Under the pieces are notes generated by a model. It searched no databases and was not told the origin of the DNA. It was given only the letters and a program-made list of their open reading frames with translations. From NCBI GenBank assembly GCA_907165275.2, contig OU015654.1, positions 5,287,501 to 5,351,500 on the forward strand: a DNA stretch of 64,000 nt, given 5' to 3'. Every line of letters starts with the position of its first letter. Position 1 is the first letter of the stretch. This document shows, piece by piece, positions 53,971-64,000 of this stretch. The translations under genes and the position numbers were made by a program. This DNA comes from Zygaena filipendulae (Eukaryota; Arthropoda; Insecta; Lepidoptera; Zygaenidae).

Positions 53971-54263
53971 CCTACTAAATATTATAAATACGAAAGTAAC
54001 TCAGTCTGTCTGTCTGTAACGCTTTCACGCATTGACGGCTAGACCGATCATCATGAAATTTTGCATACACGTTGTCATGGATACAGAGAAGAATTTCGGA
54101 GATCTTGCGAGAATTCCGGGATGAAAAGTACTCTATGTCCTTCTCTATAGCCCTGACAACGTGTATGCAAAATTTCGTGGTGATCGGTTAAGCCATTAAA
54201 GCGTGAAAACGTAACAGACAGACAGACAGAGTTACTTTCGCATTTATAATATTATAGTAAGGA
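53971..54263. mobile_element. Inverted pair of Helitron-like elements, 5' ends outward
   Basis: The left half reads + from CCTACTAAATATTATAAATA, the right half reads - from TCCTTACTATAATATTATAA. They meet near 54094 (GAGAAGAATTTCGGAGATC). Neither half has a CAGCTAG 3' terminus. Confidence 0.7.
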
Positions 54264-54325
54264 TATTATAGTATTTAGCTATGCAGTATATACAGTATAT
54301 AGTAATAATTACAGACCACGACGTA

Positions 54326-54392
54326 TATATCGTAGACAAAGGTCTACGATATAGGGCATATAGATGCCCTATATCAGGTAGAGGACGTCCTC
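54326..54392. other. Cluster of overlapping hairpins and a palindrome
   Basis: TATATCGTAGAC/GTCTACGATATA (54326-54353, loop AAAG) is a perfect 12-bp stem. ATATAGGGCAT/ATGCCCTATAT (54349-54374, loop ATAG) is an 11-bp stem sharing ATATA with the first. GAGGACGTCCTC follows at 54381. Confidence 0.6.
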
Positions 54393-54428
54393 AATAAGTA
54401 TAACAATAATAAGATAGACAGACGACCA

Positions 54429-54638
54429 GGGGATCGATTTTTGAATCGCTCGAATTACTATTCGCACACGAAATTGCAAGATTCACGCGGGGGTCGATTT
54501 TTGAATCGCTCGAATTACTTTCACGCACGGAATCGCGAATTCACGTGCGAATCCTCATACATTTTTTAAGCATTCACATGTGAATCTTGCAATTACGTGT
54601 GCAAATAGTGATTCGAGCGATTCAAAAATACGGCCCCA
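54429..54638. mobile_element. 210-bp MITE (GATTTTTGAATCGCTCGAAT arms)
   Basis: The left arm CGATTTTTGAATCGCTCGAA pairs with TTCGAGCGATTCAAAAATAC at the right. The left arm is present twice (54434 and 54491), and CGTGTGCAAATAG mirrors CTATTCGCACACG. Confidence 0.7.
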
Positions 54639-55361
54639 GAGCCTTTCATGATCCTTCGCATATTATGCTCGTATTATGCCCATTATATACGTGAATGAAG
54701 CGAAGGATCTCTGGCCTGTCTTTAAGGCTCGTAGCAAATGGAATTCCGTAATAGTGATTATGGAACTCTATAAATATATAGGCAGTCATTGGCATAAGGT
54801 TGAGCTTATGTTTATATGCATGTATGCATACATTAAATTGTAACTGATTTATTTTTGTATGAAATAATAAGAATAATTGGCTCACTTTATTTCAATTTGA
54901 ACCTGAACTGTAATAATGGAAATATTACGAAATAATATTGTGATAACTCACCATTGTAATAACATTAACATAGAAAAAATAAATCCAATCTTCTACAGTC
55001 CATTGACCACGAAACATTATGTTTAGACGGCTCATTCTTATATCATAGACTCATAGTATGCAATACCCTAGAAGACTACCGAGGAATTACATTCAAATAA
55101 TGTAACCGCGCGTAAATTCAAAATAAAACTTAATGCGTTCAGCTTTTTCGTGTGTTTGCTTCGTCGTGTTTTATTTTTCAACAGTAAGTCAGTCCCTACA
55201 TCTCAGCTCCATCATCAGATCAGCTCGATGATACCATTACATTGCAGTATACCCGATCTTACAGAGGTATGACTCATTTTGATCGGATACCAGCCAGCGT
55301 TTGAAAAACGGTTTGCAAATTTTGAAACGGACAACTTTCATAGATACGAATAGCATAACAA

Positions 55362-56555
55362 AAAAATTAAAACCGACTTCCAAAAACACAAAACTAATAA
55401 AAAGCTAAAAATAAAAAGCTAAAAATAACAAAATATCGAATTAATCCAAATGACAAAAACACGCGTAATATTATTATTGGTTTGTGCTACCACTGATCGG
55501 TTTGAATTCGGTGACAAGCCCGCTGGTGTCTGCCCACTTGGGTTGTGCTCACGAAGAGCTGGTGGCGGGAGTCGACTTAGCCCATCTACCCTCCATATTT
55601 GGCTAGTCACCGACTTCATACCGATCAGTGGTAGCACAAACCAATAATAATATTACGCGTGTTTTTGTCATTTGGATTAATTCGATATTTTGTTATTTTT
55701 AGCTTTTTATTTTTAGCTTTTTATTAGTTTTGTGTTTTTGGAAGTCGGTTTTAATTTTTTTGTTAAAAATTTGTTTATTTCTTGCTTTTTAGTGAGTCGG
55801 TTTGTAATTTATCTAAGTTACAATAGCCTACTGTCAACTGCTCGTAACCTTATACAAAATATTGCTTTTCCCGATGCAGGGACGTTAATTTTTGAGGAGT
55901 TCTGCTGGTACACCACCATCAGTTCCACTTCACCATATACATTGTGACGAACATAAATTGTTTAGAAACCACATTAAAGTTAACGAATCGGAATCTGTGA
56001 AATACCTATTATTTAGTAGTTCCGATGACCATTTGTGGTCTTCATCATCAGTTCCACTTCTTCAAATTTTGCTTTCCGAAAGCAAATAAACGATTTACTA
56101 TAAAAAATATAAAAATCGCTATAGGTGTATCTATAATTTTTGAAGAGTTCCCTCGATTACTCCAAGATCCCATCATCAGATCTCGAGTTGGTGATAATGG
56201 AATCAATATGGGAGTATCCCCTTTCAAACAAAAAAGCAATTTTCGAAATCGCTCCAATCGGAACCCGTGAAATACGTATTATTGTTGAGTAGTTCCGATG
56301 ACCATCTGTGGTCTTCATCATCAGTTCCACTTCTTCAAATTTTACTTTCCAAAAGAAAATGAACGATTTACTATAAAAAATACCCAAATCGCTATAGGTG
56401 TGCCTATAATTTTTGAAGAGTTCCCTCGATTTCTCCAAGATCCCATCATCAGATCCCGACTTGGTTGCAATGGGACCTAATTGGGAGTATACCCCTTCAA
56501 ACAAAAAAAGAATTTTTAAAATCGGTCCAACCGTCTTCGAGTAATCGATGAACAT

Positions 56556-56587
<32 letters not shown>

Positions 56588-56640
56588 CATACATACAATC
56601 GAACATAGAACCTCCTCCTTTTTGGAAGTCGGTTAAAAAT
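55362..56640. mobile_element. 1.3-kb element bounded by AAAACCGACTTCCAAAAA motifs
   Basis: AAAACCGACTTCCAAAAA at 55369 is mirrored by TTTTTGGAAGTCGGTTTTAA (about 55735-55754) and again by TTTTTGGAAGTCGGTTAAAA at 56619. The first 400 bp is a long inverted repeat with a unique centre. The right part has two ~278-bp direct units and a 28-nt A run. No credible coding frame. Confidence 0.65.
55985..56540. repeat. Two ~278-bp direct repeat units within the 1.3-kb element
   Basis: Both units carry GTAGTTCCGATGACCAT, CTTCATCATCAGTTCCACTT, AATCGCTATAGGTGT and AGTTCCCTCGATT, with about 10% difference. A partial earlier unit starts near 55882 (TTTTTGAGGAGTTCTGCTGG). Long frames on both strands are by-products of the repeat. 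Confidence 0.75.
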
Positions 56641-57058
56641 AGATACTTAAAAGGTAAAAAAAATTTTGCAATACTCTAACATAGCGTACCTGAGTTTTTT
56701 GTATACTTATACATGGGGGTGATCCTCTTTATTTATGACATGTGAATGGTACTGTCCGGACTCCTCCGTATAAATTAGGGTTATATAAACACTTTATAGA
56801 ACGAATGTTAGAATAGTACTAGACTTGCTTTGCTCCTAAGATGTGGTCAGAATCTGCCTTACCTCACTTAGCAAAACATAAGCATAAATAGTAAGTAGGT
56901 AATTCTCCTCATAATATTTTGTACCAAACTGATATAAGTATTAAGTAGGTATAATTGATTACAACTTTACTTCCATTTTAACAGTCGAATTGCGTCGATG
57001 CATTACAAAGTCTATATGCAAAAATATACGTATTTTTGTATACACTTTAACAGATAAA

Positions 57059-57095
<37 letters not shown>

Positions 57096-57180
57096 TAATA
57101 CCGCCTGCACAACGAGACAAAACCGTCAAGTAGTTATTGGATTTTAAGCTTTAGGGGCAACAATTATTTAAAAGTATATT
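56641..57180. other. Gene-free interval with (TA)n
   Basis: AT-rich DNA. An interrupted TA dinucleotide microsatellite lies at about 57058-57096. Confidence 0.5.
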
Positions 57181-57417
57181 TGGACGCAGATAAGCAATAA
57201 CATGTTAACCCACAAAATTAAGTTACCTATTCAGAACGATTTATTGAGAGTTTGGCAACGTTTTTTAATTATGTGTTTACCTCATTGCATTGTTTAAATA
57301 TGTAACTAAATATTGAAAATAAAAATTGTTAACACAAAATGGCGCTATAATTTTAAAACACGATTTACTCAAAATTTCTCCAGTGTGGGTTAACACACTA
57401 TTGCTTATCTATGTCCA
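57181..57417 (+). mobile_element. 237-bp MITE, TGGACGCAGATAAGCAATA termini, copy 3 (intact)
   Basis: Inverted ends TGGACGCAGATAAGCAATA and TATTGCTTATCTATGTCCA. The intact reference for the split copy at 26259-27333. Confidence 0.82.
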
Positions 57418-58750
57418 TTTATGTGAAACATCATACCAATGATTTGCAAACGAATGGATTTAAATAACATTTTTATGCATTGAGCGTTGTGTGAGCGGTT
57501 ACAAATATGTAGTTTATTCTATCATAAATACCGATGTGAATGCGCTGTGCAATTATATCTAAGCCATAAATGATGTGTTGATGCAACTTGTGTTGGTTTA
57601 CTTTCGTTTTGTTTTTCTCTTTAAATATTAAATAACTTAAAACTCTACATCATGATGTGGTTATGATTTTGGGCTTTACTGATGTTGGTAAAAAAATAGT
57701 CTAGATTTGTGTTATAATAAATGTAGACTACGGGTTGAAAGCCAACAACGGATGAAAGCGTGAGTACCCATATTTACAAATACTTACGTTGAACGCACGA
57801 ATGTACCTTTTGTTATTTTCGACCTTAGATGTCCATAATTAGAACCTATTCATTAATGTCAGAATTGAGAAAGAATTAGATATGCCAGTAGTTAAAAGTG
57901 GTTAATAATGCTTAATTTTGATGAATACCTACCTACTAAATAAACGTTATACTTAATTCATAATTTTATTTTATTTTTTTAATTTTTGATAATAATAAAT
58001 TGTCGGTTACTTTTTGATGCGTCTAACCTAATTTTACTTAACTTCTTTAGCTTAATTGTATAACATACTTACTTGTGTATGTTATTTAAGAATTGCAACC
58101 ACCATCTAATCTTTGAGTCGGAACGTAGAAGCTGAGGTAGAAGTAAGGATAGATATTATGGGTTATGGGTAACCTAACCCCACCAATGAATACTAATGAG
58201 CTCAAAGAGAGTTTATATTATAGACACAAAACTGAAAGCTGATGATTTATAGACTTTTTTTATAAATACATACTTAACCCATTAGAAAAGAACACGCGAC
58301 ATCTGGCGGAGCAGTAAGATTAGCTGACCACTAGACCAACGGTTGTGTCTAATTTGTCAAACGTCGAGTAGACGTTTGTTTACTAAGTAGTTAGTTACTT
58401 AGGTAAATATGTATAGTGTATGTATATCTAAAACTTCAAGTGGCACATAAAGTGCCTATGTGTACCTCATAATGTTGGTAAACGAATCGTGACTCGCTTA
58501 GGTATAGCCTGAAAGCGGCCTATTCGATTAACTTGTTAAGTAGGTACCTACCTATACGAGTAACTTCGTTTCAACATCCCATCCTCACATCTTAGACACA
58601 TTTGGGTAACGTATGGGGTCACAACCTGTTATACACTTATTACGGAATATTAGTTTTTTAATGTGTACATAGCAGATAGGTATCGTTATGTTATTACCAT
58701 ATTGCGATTCATTCTCGTATATGCTATGTCAACTCTATAAATCGGTAGTT
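57418..58750. other. Gene-free interval
   Basis: AT-rich DNA; nothing recognised. Confidence 0.4.
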
Positions 58751-58751
58751 C

Positions 58752-58964
58752 ATACTAATATTATAAAAAGGTACTGTTTGTGAGTTTCGATGTAGTGGTT
58801 AATATGTATATTACCTCTGAAACTACTAAACTAATATATTATTTCACTGATAGTAAATTACGGTATCCCAGAGAGATATAATATATGATATTTTTTATAC
58901 CGGAAAAAAGAGAATACCGACATCTACGTATATGTGGGTGAAGTCGCGGGGGAGGGGATAGCTA
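58752..58964 (+). mobile_element. Decayed Helitron-like element
   Basis: ATACTAATATTATAAAAAGG start and GGTGAAGTCGCGGGGGAGGG near the end, closing with GATAGCTA. Confidence 0.5.
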
Positions 58965-59230
58965 TGTATGTTGGCTGGGGAATGTAAGGCTGTGTTAATC
59001 ACAGATGTTAACCAAGCCATGAACTCCAAAAGAATTAGAACTTAACAACTTTTTATTTATTTTGAACGCATATTGAAACATCTATATCATTTTTAAACAT
59101 ATTTAAAACTATCAATGTTAACTATATTAATTACATATTTATTAAACATTTAAAGTTCATAAGCATATAAACATATAAATATTTCCCCTAGCAATCTTTC
59201 ACCATTTTTTTTTTTTTTAGTTTTTTTAAA

Positions 59231-59340
59231 ACTAGTTGACCCCTACGGTCTCCTCGCGTTAATTTCGGAGCCCCACGACATTTCAGGGATAAAAAGTACC
59301 TACCCCACGTGACTCAGGAATGCTGTAGTTTCCTATATCT
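59231..59340 (-). mobile_element. Helitron-like 3' fragment
   Basis: ACTAGTTGACCCCTACGGTC and TAATTTCGGAGCCCCACGAC, read on the minus strand as a 3' end. The 5' part is missing. Confidence 0.5.
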
Positions 59341-59559
59341 AATCTTTTCTGTTTATTATATTGTTTTAGTATCTACTTACAGATTTTTTTTAAAATGCAA
59401 TAAAGTTTATTTTGCCGTATAATATTTTGACCTGGTAGAGCTTTTTCGGTAAATATCTAATGCATTAGTTTGGTACTTTCATATTTATTGTTTTTGCCGA
59501 TATTCACTGTATAATGGATTTATAGAATATACATAATATAATATAATATAATAATAATC

Positions 59560-59810
59560 CACTTTACAACACACAGATCTACTTGATCCAACAGTAAGCT
59601 ATTAATAGCTTGTGTCGTGGAAACGAAGCAAACGTGGTATATATATACTACATAGAATTACATATATATTATACTATAGATATATAAACACACCCAGACT
59701 GGAAAGTGGAACCCTGTGTTCATCACAGAAAGTGCACCCCCAACGGGAATCGAACCCGGAACCTCTTGATTAGCGGGCAGGCATACCTACCTACTTCGCC
59801 AATCGGGTCG
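59560..59810 (-). mobile_element. tRNA-derived SINE copy 2 (uninterrupted)
   Basis: The minus-strand head has an A-box-like TTGGCGAAGTAGG (59803-59791) and a canonical B box GGTTCGATTCC (59756-59746). The body matches 8490-8589 and 8797-8884, but without the Helitron insertion. Confidence 0.8.
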
Positions 59811-60209
59811 AGCATGAACTGAATGTTCTTCACGCTGTGTGCTCATAGTAATCCGAAGATCCAACACACTAGTTGTCCGGACGAACCGTACCTACAGACA
59901 GCCATGTAATTTTTCATGTAAATTAAGATCAAAGTTCCTTTGTATTTATTTCCATTTTATCACTTTACCAAACATAGGGGAATATCAATCAGTATCAACT
60001 GAGGTAAGCTGTCTAAGGAGTAAGGTGTTTTTTGATGATCTATTGTGTTTTCTATCTTTGTTATTTGTGTCGAAACCATTTGATTGTTTTCCATGACTAT
60101 GGTAAGAATGTTAAATGGATAACAAACTGTTTGCATCATCCAACTTGTACCTAGTGGGTACTGGGTATGCAGTTAGTATTCTATGAACTTTTTTAATTTT
60201 TTGTATCTA
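59811..60209. other. Gene-free interval
   Basis: AT-rich DNA; an 85-codon open stretch at 59839-60096 shows no recognisable similarity. Confidence 0.4.
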
Positions 60210-60503
60210 TCTATACATATAAATAACATTAAAGTGTCTCTTTGTAATTCCAAATTACCAGCTTTTCACTAAATGCATATCACATACGGTACTTACATTT
60301 AAAAAAAAATTCAATTTTTGTGTGTCGATCTGTCTGTCCGTCTCTTTATTCCGGAGAATCTCTGAAATGGCTGTCCCGATTTTAACAGGACTTTCACTGA
60401 CAGATAGCTGATGTTATAAGGAGACTTAGGCAACTTTTATTTTAAAAAAAGTTCCTGCGGGAATCCCGAAACTCACGCTACTGAAACTGCGGGGCACAAC
60501 TAG
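60210..60503 (+). mobile_element. Helitron-like element
   Basis: TCTATACATATAAATAACAT to CGGGGCACAACTAG, about 294 bp, with TGCGGGAATCCCGAAACTCA as subterminal region. Confidence 0.65.
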
Positions 60504-62037
60504 TTTGTTTATAAGTGTCAACTTGTATTCTCGTTACGGATGTTTCAATACTGCTAGTAATTAAACTTTATAAAAAAAAACTAATTCTAGTACTCTACAT
60601 TAATTTTTCTGACGTTACCACGCGGACAATACTATCGTAGCACATGCATGCTATTGATTTGAGATGGTGCGCTTATGGATTGTAGATTACATAAGTAGGC
60701 TAGAAATATTGAAAGTTTACCCCCAATAAACCCCACAACTTTGGTTTATTTCTGTGCACACCAAAAGAGTTTTAAAATTGAGCTATCCTTCAATTATCTG
60801 TGTTTTTCTTTTGTTGTTTGTTTTCTGGCATTGGCAACATTGTTCTACTATTTTATCTAATACCTTTGCATTCAGTATGAATTTGATCAAAATGGTGCCA
60901 TGGTAAAAATTGTTAAGCAAAATTACTCCATAATTTATTGGCCCGATGTACAATCAGACTTTCTTTGAATTCTAAATATGATCGTTCTAAATTCGTACCT
61001 ACTGAATTCAGGTAGGTAAACCTGTCGCGCCCCTTGCATTGCCTACTAAAATTTACTTCTCACCGCGTCTAAAGAAAATATTAGATTCATAAAAATACTT
61101 TTTAAATTGCTGTTCTGGTAAATTTTATAAGATCGGAAGAGCTGAGCAGGTAAGTACCTAATCGACAGACTACTCAGGATTAAGCCAGATTAAGCCGTTT
61201 AACTGTGGTTTAACAACGGGGTTACAAAATAGGTTTATAAGTAACGGCCGCAAATGATTGTTTTTAAAAGTTTCCCAGTAGAGGCATTGTGTTACAATGG
61301 ACAGGTGTGCATGTGTGTATATGCACTTGTGTAAAAACAGATTACACATGTTGAAATGTGTTGGTTGTACCTTGTAATGTCACTGTGTTAATTTTTACGG
61401 TGTCACAGCTCGTTTACTCGTATGGAGGAGATTACCTAGTTACAAAGGAATGAACGACTATGGTTGCCAATTGCCATGCGTCTGGGTTTACTAAGGCCTG
61501 TCCGCGCGAGAAGTGTCTTTTCGGGGCGTTACGCAGTCTTGTTACTTTAATTTCCTATCATCCTATTTCCTATCATTCTCAACTTACACAAAATAATAAA
61601 ACATGTGAAACTTGAGGAACGACAAAAAGTTGTTATACAGAATGAGATCCGTGACTCGAACCGGTGCCCAAGCGACCACTTACCTACTGCACGTTTAATT
61701 CACAAACTACTTAAATCATCATACGTATTAATTACATATAATGCATACTTATATAATTATATTATAACGTGGTTGACAAATAACTTATAGTAAGTAACAG
61801 TTTTTGTTTTTGCCACTGGGACCAAAGAAGTTGCACTTTAGAAATAAAAAATATAGGTAACTATATGCACTTGGTCATTATATTTTGGTTTTAATTGATA
61901 AATAAAATACATACAAGTAATGGAACCCTTGGCTGGTAAAAAAATATTTTGTTATGCTAAATGATAGATATAATTATTGTGACTTTACGAGTTATTAGTA
62001 TGGAATAACTTCCAAAACAAAATTTATTTTATCGAAT
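60504..62037. other. Gene-free interval
   Basis: AT-rich DNA; a short open stretch at 61605-61790 is not convincing. No repeat is recognised. Confidence 0.4.
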
Positions 62038-62236
62038 ACAAGCTGTCTCACGCGGTTTCACCCGCGATAATTTCGGAGTTCCCGCGGGAATTACGGATTA
62101 CAATATGTTACTCAGGATAATGTAGTTTTCTAAAGGTGAAAGAATTTTGGAAATCGGTCTAGTAGTTTTAGAGTTAAATCTTAACAAACAAACAAACAAA
62201 AAATAATATCTTTCCTCTTTATAATATGAGTATAGA
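62038..62236 (-). mobile_element. Helitron-like element
   Basis: Minus strand: TCTATACTCATATTATAAAG start, (GTTT)n, GGAGTTCCCGCGGG region mirrored, GACAGCTTG decayed end. Confidence 0.65.
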
Positions 62237-62696
62237 AAACATCATCATAGTAACAAAAGAATACAGCAAAACATAATATAAAAAATTAGTAATATTTCAA
62301 CACTTCCGCGGAATTTTTAACAAAAATGAACTTCCTCGATAGCAATCTCCAAAAAGGAAGGAATCATAAAATTATTTAAATATTACTAAGCTAGCTACTT
62401 CCTTCATTTCTTAACGTCAGAGTGCTTACCTACTTCTTACAGCGGGGACCGCTGACAATTATCAACAAGATACCATTTCCGTGCTCTATTCTTATAAGAA
62501 TTTCCCACAAATTAATAGTTCGCTTTTATGAATTTTAAGATAGCGCCAAAGCAACGCGATGGTTTTGCTTAGTACCTACTAGTTGCCTTGCTGAGTTGCA
62601 TGTAGGTACTATAAAATATTTTAGATTACCATAACTTGCTCTTGGTAAATTCCAGGTTAAAGTGGCTTATAGAACTGAAACTATCGCCACTCACTA

Positions 62697-62800
62697 TAAA
62701 AAAACCGGATAAGTGCGAGTCGGACTTGCCCACCGAGGGCACCAAAAAGTGCCTATAAGGGCCATTTTTTCCTTTTGAGGTACGGAACCCTAAAAATCAT
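62697..62800 (-). mobile_element. Internally deleted copy of a common lepidopteran repeat
   Basis: AAACCGGATAAGTGCGAGTC GGACTTGCCC and TGAGGTACGGAACCCTAAAA are two ends that I recognise as the outer parts of a widespread ~0.3-0.5 kb lepidopteran element. Here they are only about 60 bp apart. Recognition is from memory. Confidence 0.5.
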
Positions 62801-64000
62801 ATATTCTAAGAAATTAAAAAAAAATCGATATTTAGAAGAATATGTAAAGTAGGTTAAATTTTAACTTTTGTTGATAATTCTGCAGCACTTTATATTAAAA
62901 AGAAAATAAATAAAAAGTGGCAAAAAAACGCCACTTGCGGCAGGATAGGTATTAATATGCTATGCTTTAGAATAAACATAGATATTAAAGAAGAGCCACT
63001 CATAAGTATACGTATAATTGACGATGCAATAGCGACCCCTGATGAGTTGATGTGACCCGTGGAAATAATAATATTATGAGTAGGTATACTCTGTCAATGT
63101 ACCTACTGAATAAAAATCCATAAACCTAGTGTCTTAGTCAGCAAATAAATATCATCGTTCACGCATTCTAGTTGCGACATGTGCATGATTGTTGTTGATT
63201 ATTTAACCAAAAACAATGTTGGAGTCGCACGCGGTCTGGTGCTGATTCTTCTCACGGCTGCCGAAGGTCGCAGATAAATCCGTTCTTACAACACGGTTTA
63301 AATAATTTGATTTCATAATATCGTGGCCGGGAGGCATGCTTTGCGAGCGATCATAGACCTCAGACTACAAATAAACGGACGTTAGTAAGGATGAGTCTCA
63401 ATAGAAATAGATCTTTGCCTTCTGCAGATAGGTATTCAAGGATTTTAAAACTTACCTATAGCATAACTTTTATAGAGCATCACCGTTACAAATTGTTATG
63501 TTTTTGTGGTACTAGTTATAAAAGATGTCGTTATGTAGGTATTTAATGCGTAGGTACCTAGGTATGCCGCAGTTTCACGAATAAGGAAGCTTCCTCCTAA
63601 AGTCACACGAACATTGGATCTCCAAACGTGTAAAACAATTGAACGAAATGGCAAAAGAAGGTTACGCGGAGACACGAGGCGACGTTCCCAGAGTGTTCGC
63701 CAAAGTTAGGTAATGGAGCGTGGACTAGACAGCGCACTTTCACCCATGGTATATCACAATATCACGACCCATCACCTCTCCCTCTTCCACGCGGATGCTT
63801 CCGCGTGCACAGCGCCGGTGCATCGCAGCCGACCTATGACCCCGGCGCGGTCCACCATAATATTACGTCCATAGAACGTAATAAACAATTTTTCAACTTA
63901 ATTCATTGCCTTCGATCTATATAATACGTATACAAAATATTGGAGGTGTAATGTGTATCCAGGCGCAGGTAGTAGGTACGATAGCCCCCCTGGACAAATT
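62801..64000. other. Gene-free interval
   Basis: Includes a small hairpin AAGTGGC...GCCACTT at about 62917-62936 and a GC-richer patch at 63770-63850. No exon or RNA gene is recognised before the window ends. Confidence 0.4.

Noticed and set aside
56157..56606. 149-codon minus-strand open frame
   Set aside because: It crosses two tandem repeat units and begins in the A28/T28 run (poly-Phe); a by-product of the repeat.
1..64000. CRISPR array, bacterial operon, rRNA or viral gene
   Set aside because: No spaced identical repeats, no dense intact ORFs and no viral protein signature; the only RT-related pieces are LINE fragments.

Overview
The window is eukaryotic nuclear DNA, most likely from a moth or butterfly (Lepidoptera). 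It is AT-rich, has small exons separated by kilobase-scale GT-AG introns, and carries dozens of short repeats of kinds common in lepidopteran genomes: Helitron-like elements ending in CAGCTAG, a tRNA-derived SINE, RTE and Jockey/CR1 LINE fragments, and palindromic MITEs. I see no rRNA, no functional tRNA, no CRISPR and nothing bacterial. Species cannot be named from the sequence alone.

Two protein-coding genes can be assembled exon by exon with intact splice sites and a continuous frame. On the + strand, 11312-23920 holds an eight-coding-exon ELOVL fatty-acid elongase (315 aa) with all four family motifs. On the - strand, 45122-35404 holds a three-coding-exon secreted protein of 692 aa with one type-2 chitin-binding domain and a long Ser/Thr/Pro-rich tail, resembling the CPAP1 cuticular proteins. 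The genes are convergent, with about 11.5 kb of repeat-rich DNA between their stop codons. An elongase can feed cuticular lipid synthesis and a CPAP1-like protein acts in chitinous matrix, so both may serve epidermal or cuticle biology, but this link is inference.

Layout: 1-11300 is upstream/intergenic DNA with MITEs and a nested repeat stack at 8.1-9.0 kb. 11.3-24.3 kb is the elongase; its introns hold Helitron-like copies, a tandem pair of 0.6-kb repeats, several MITEs and a duplicated X-box-like palindrome. 24.3-35.4 kb is repeat-dense: split MITEs, three copies of a 237-bp palindromic MITE, an RTE fragment and a triple nested insertion at 32.3-33.7 kb. 35.4-45.1 kb is the CPAP1-like gene. 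45.1-64 kb is mostly gene-free, with a decayed Jockey-like reverse transcriptase, tandem and inverted Helitron-like pairs, a 1.3-kb element containing a tandem repeat, a second SINE copy and long stretches without recognisable features.

The most informative signals are structural: insertions nested inside other repeats that give a relative order of mobilisation, Helitron-like elements in head-to-tail, head-to-head and tail-to-tail arrangements, a palindromic MITE whose arms look homogenised in one copy, and two very similar direct tandem duplications that include Helitron-like termini.
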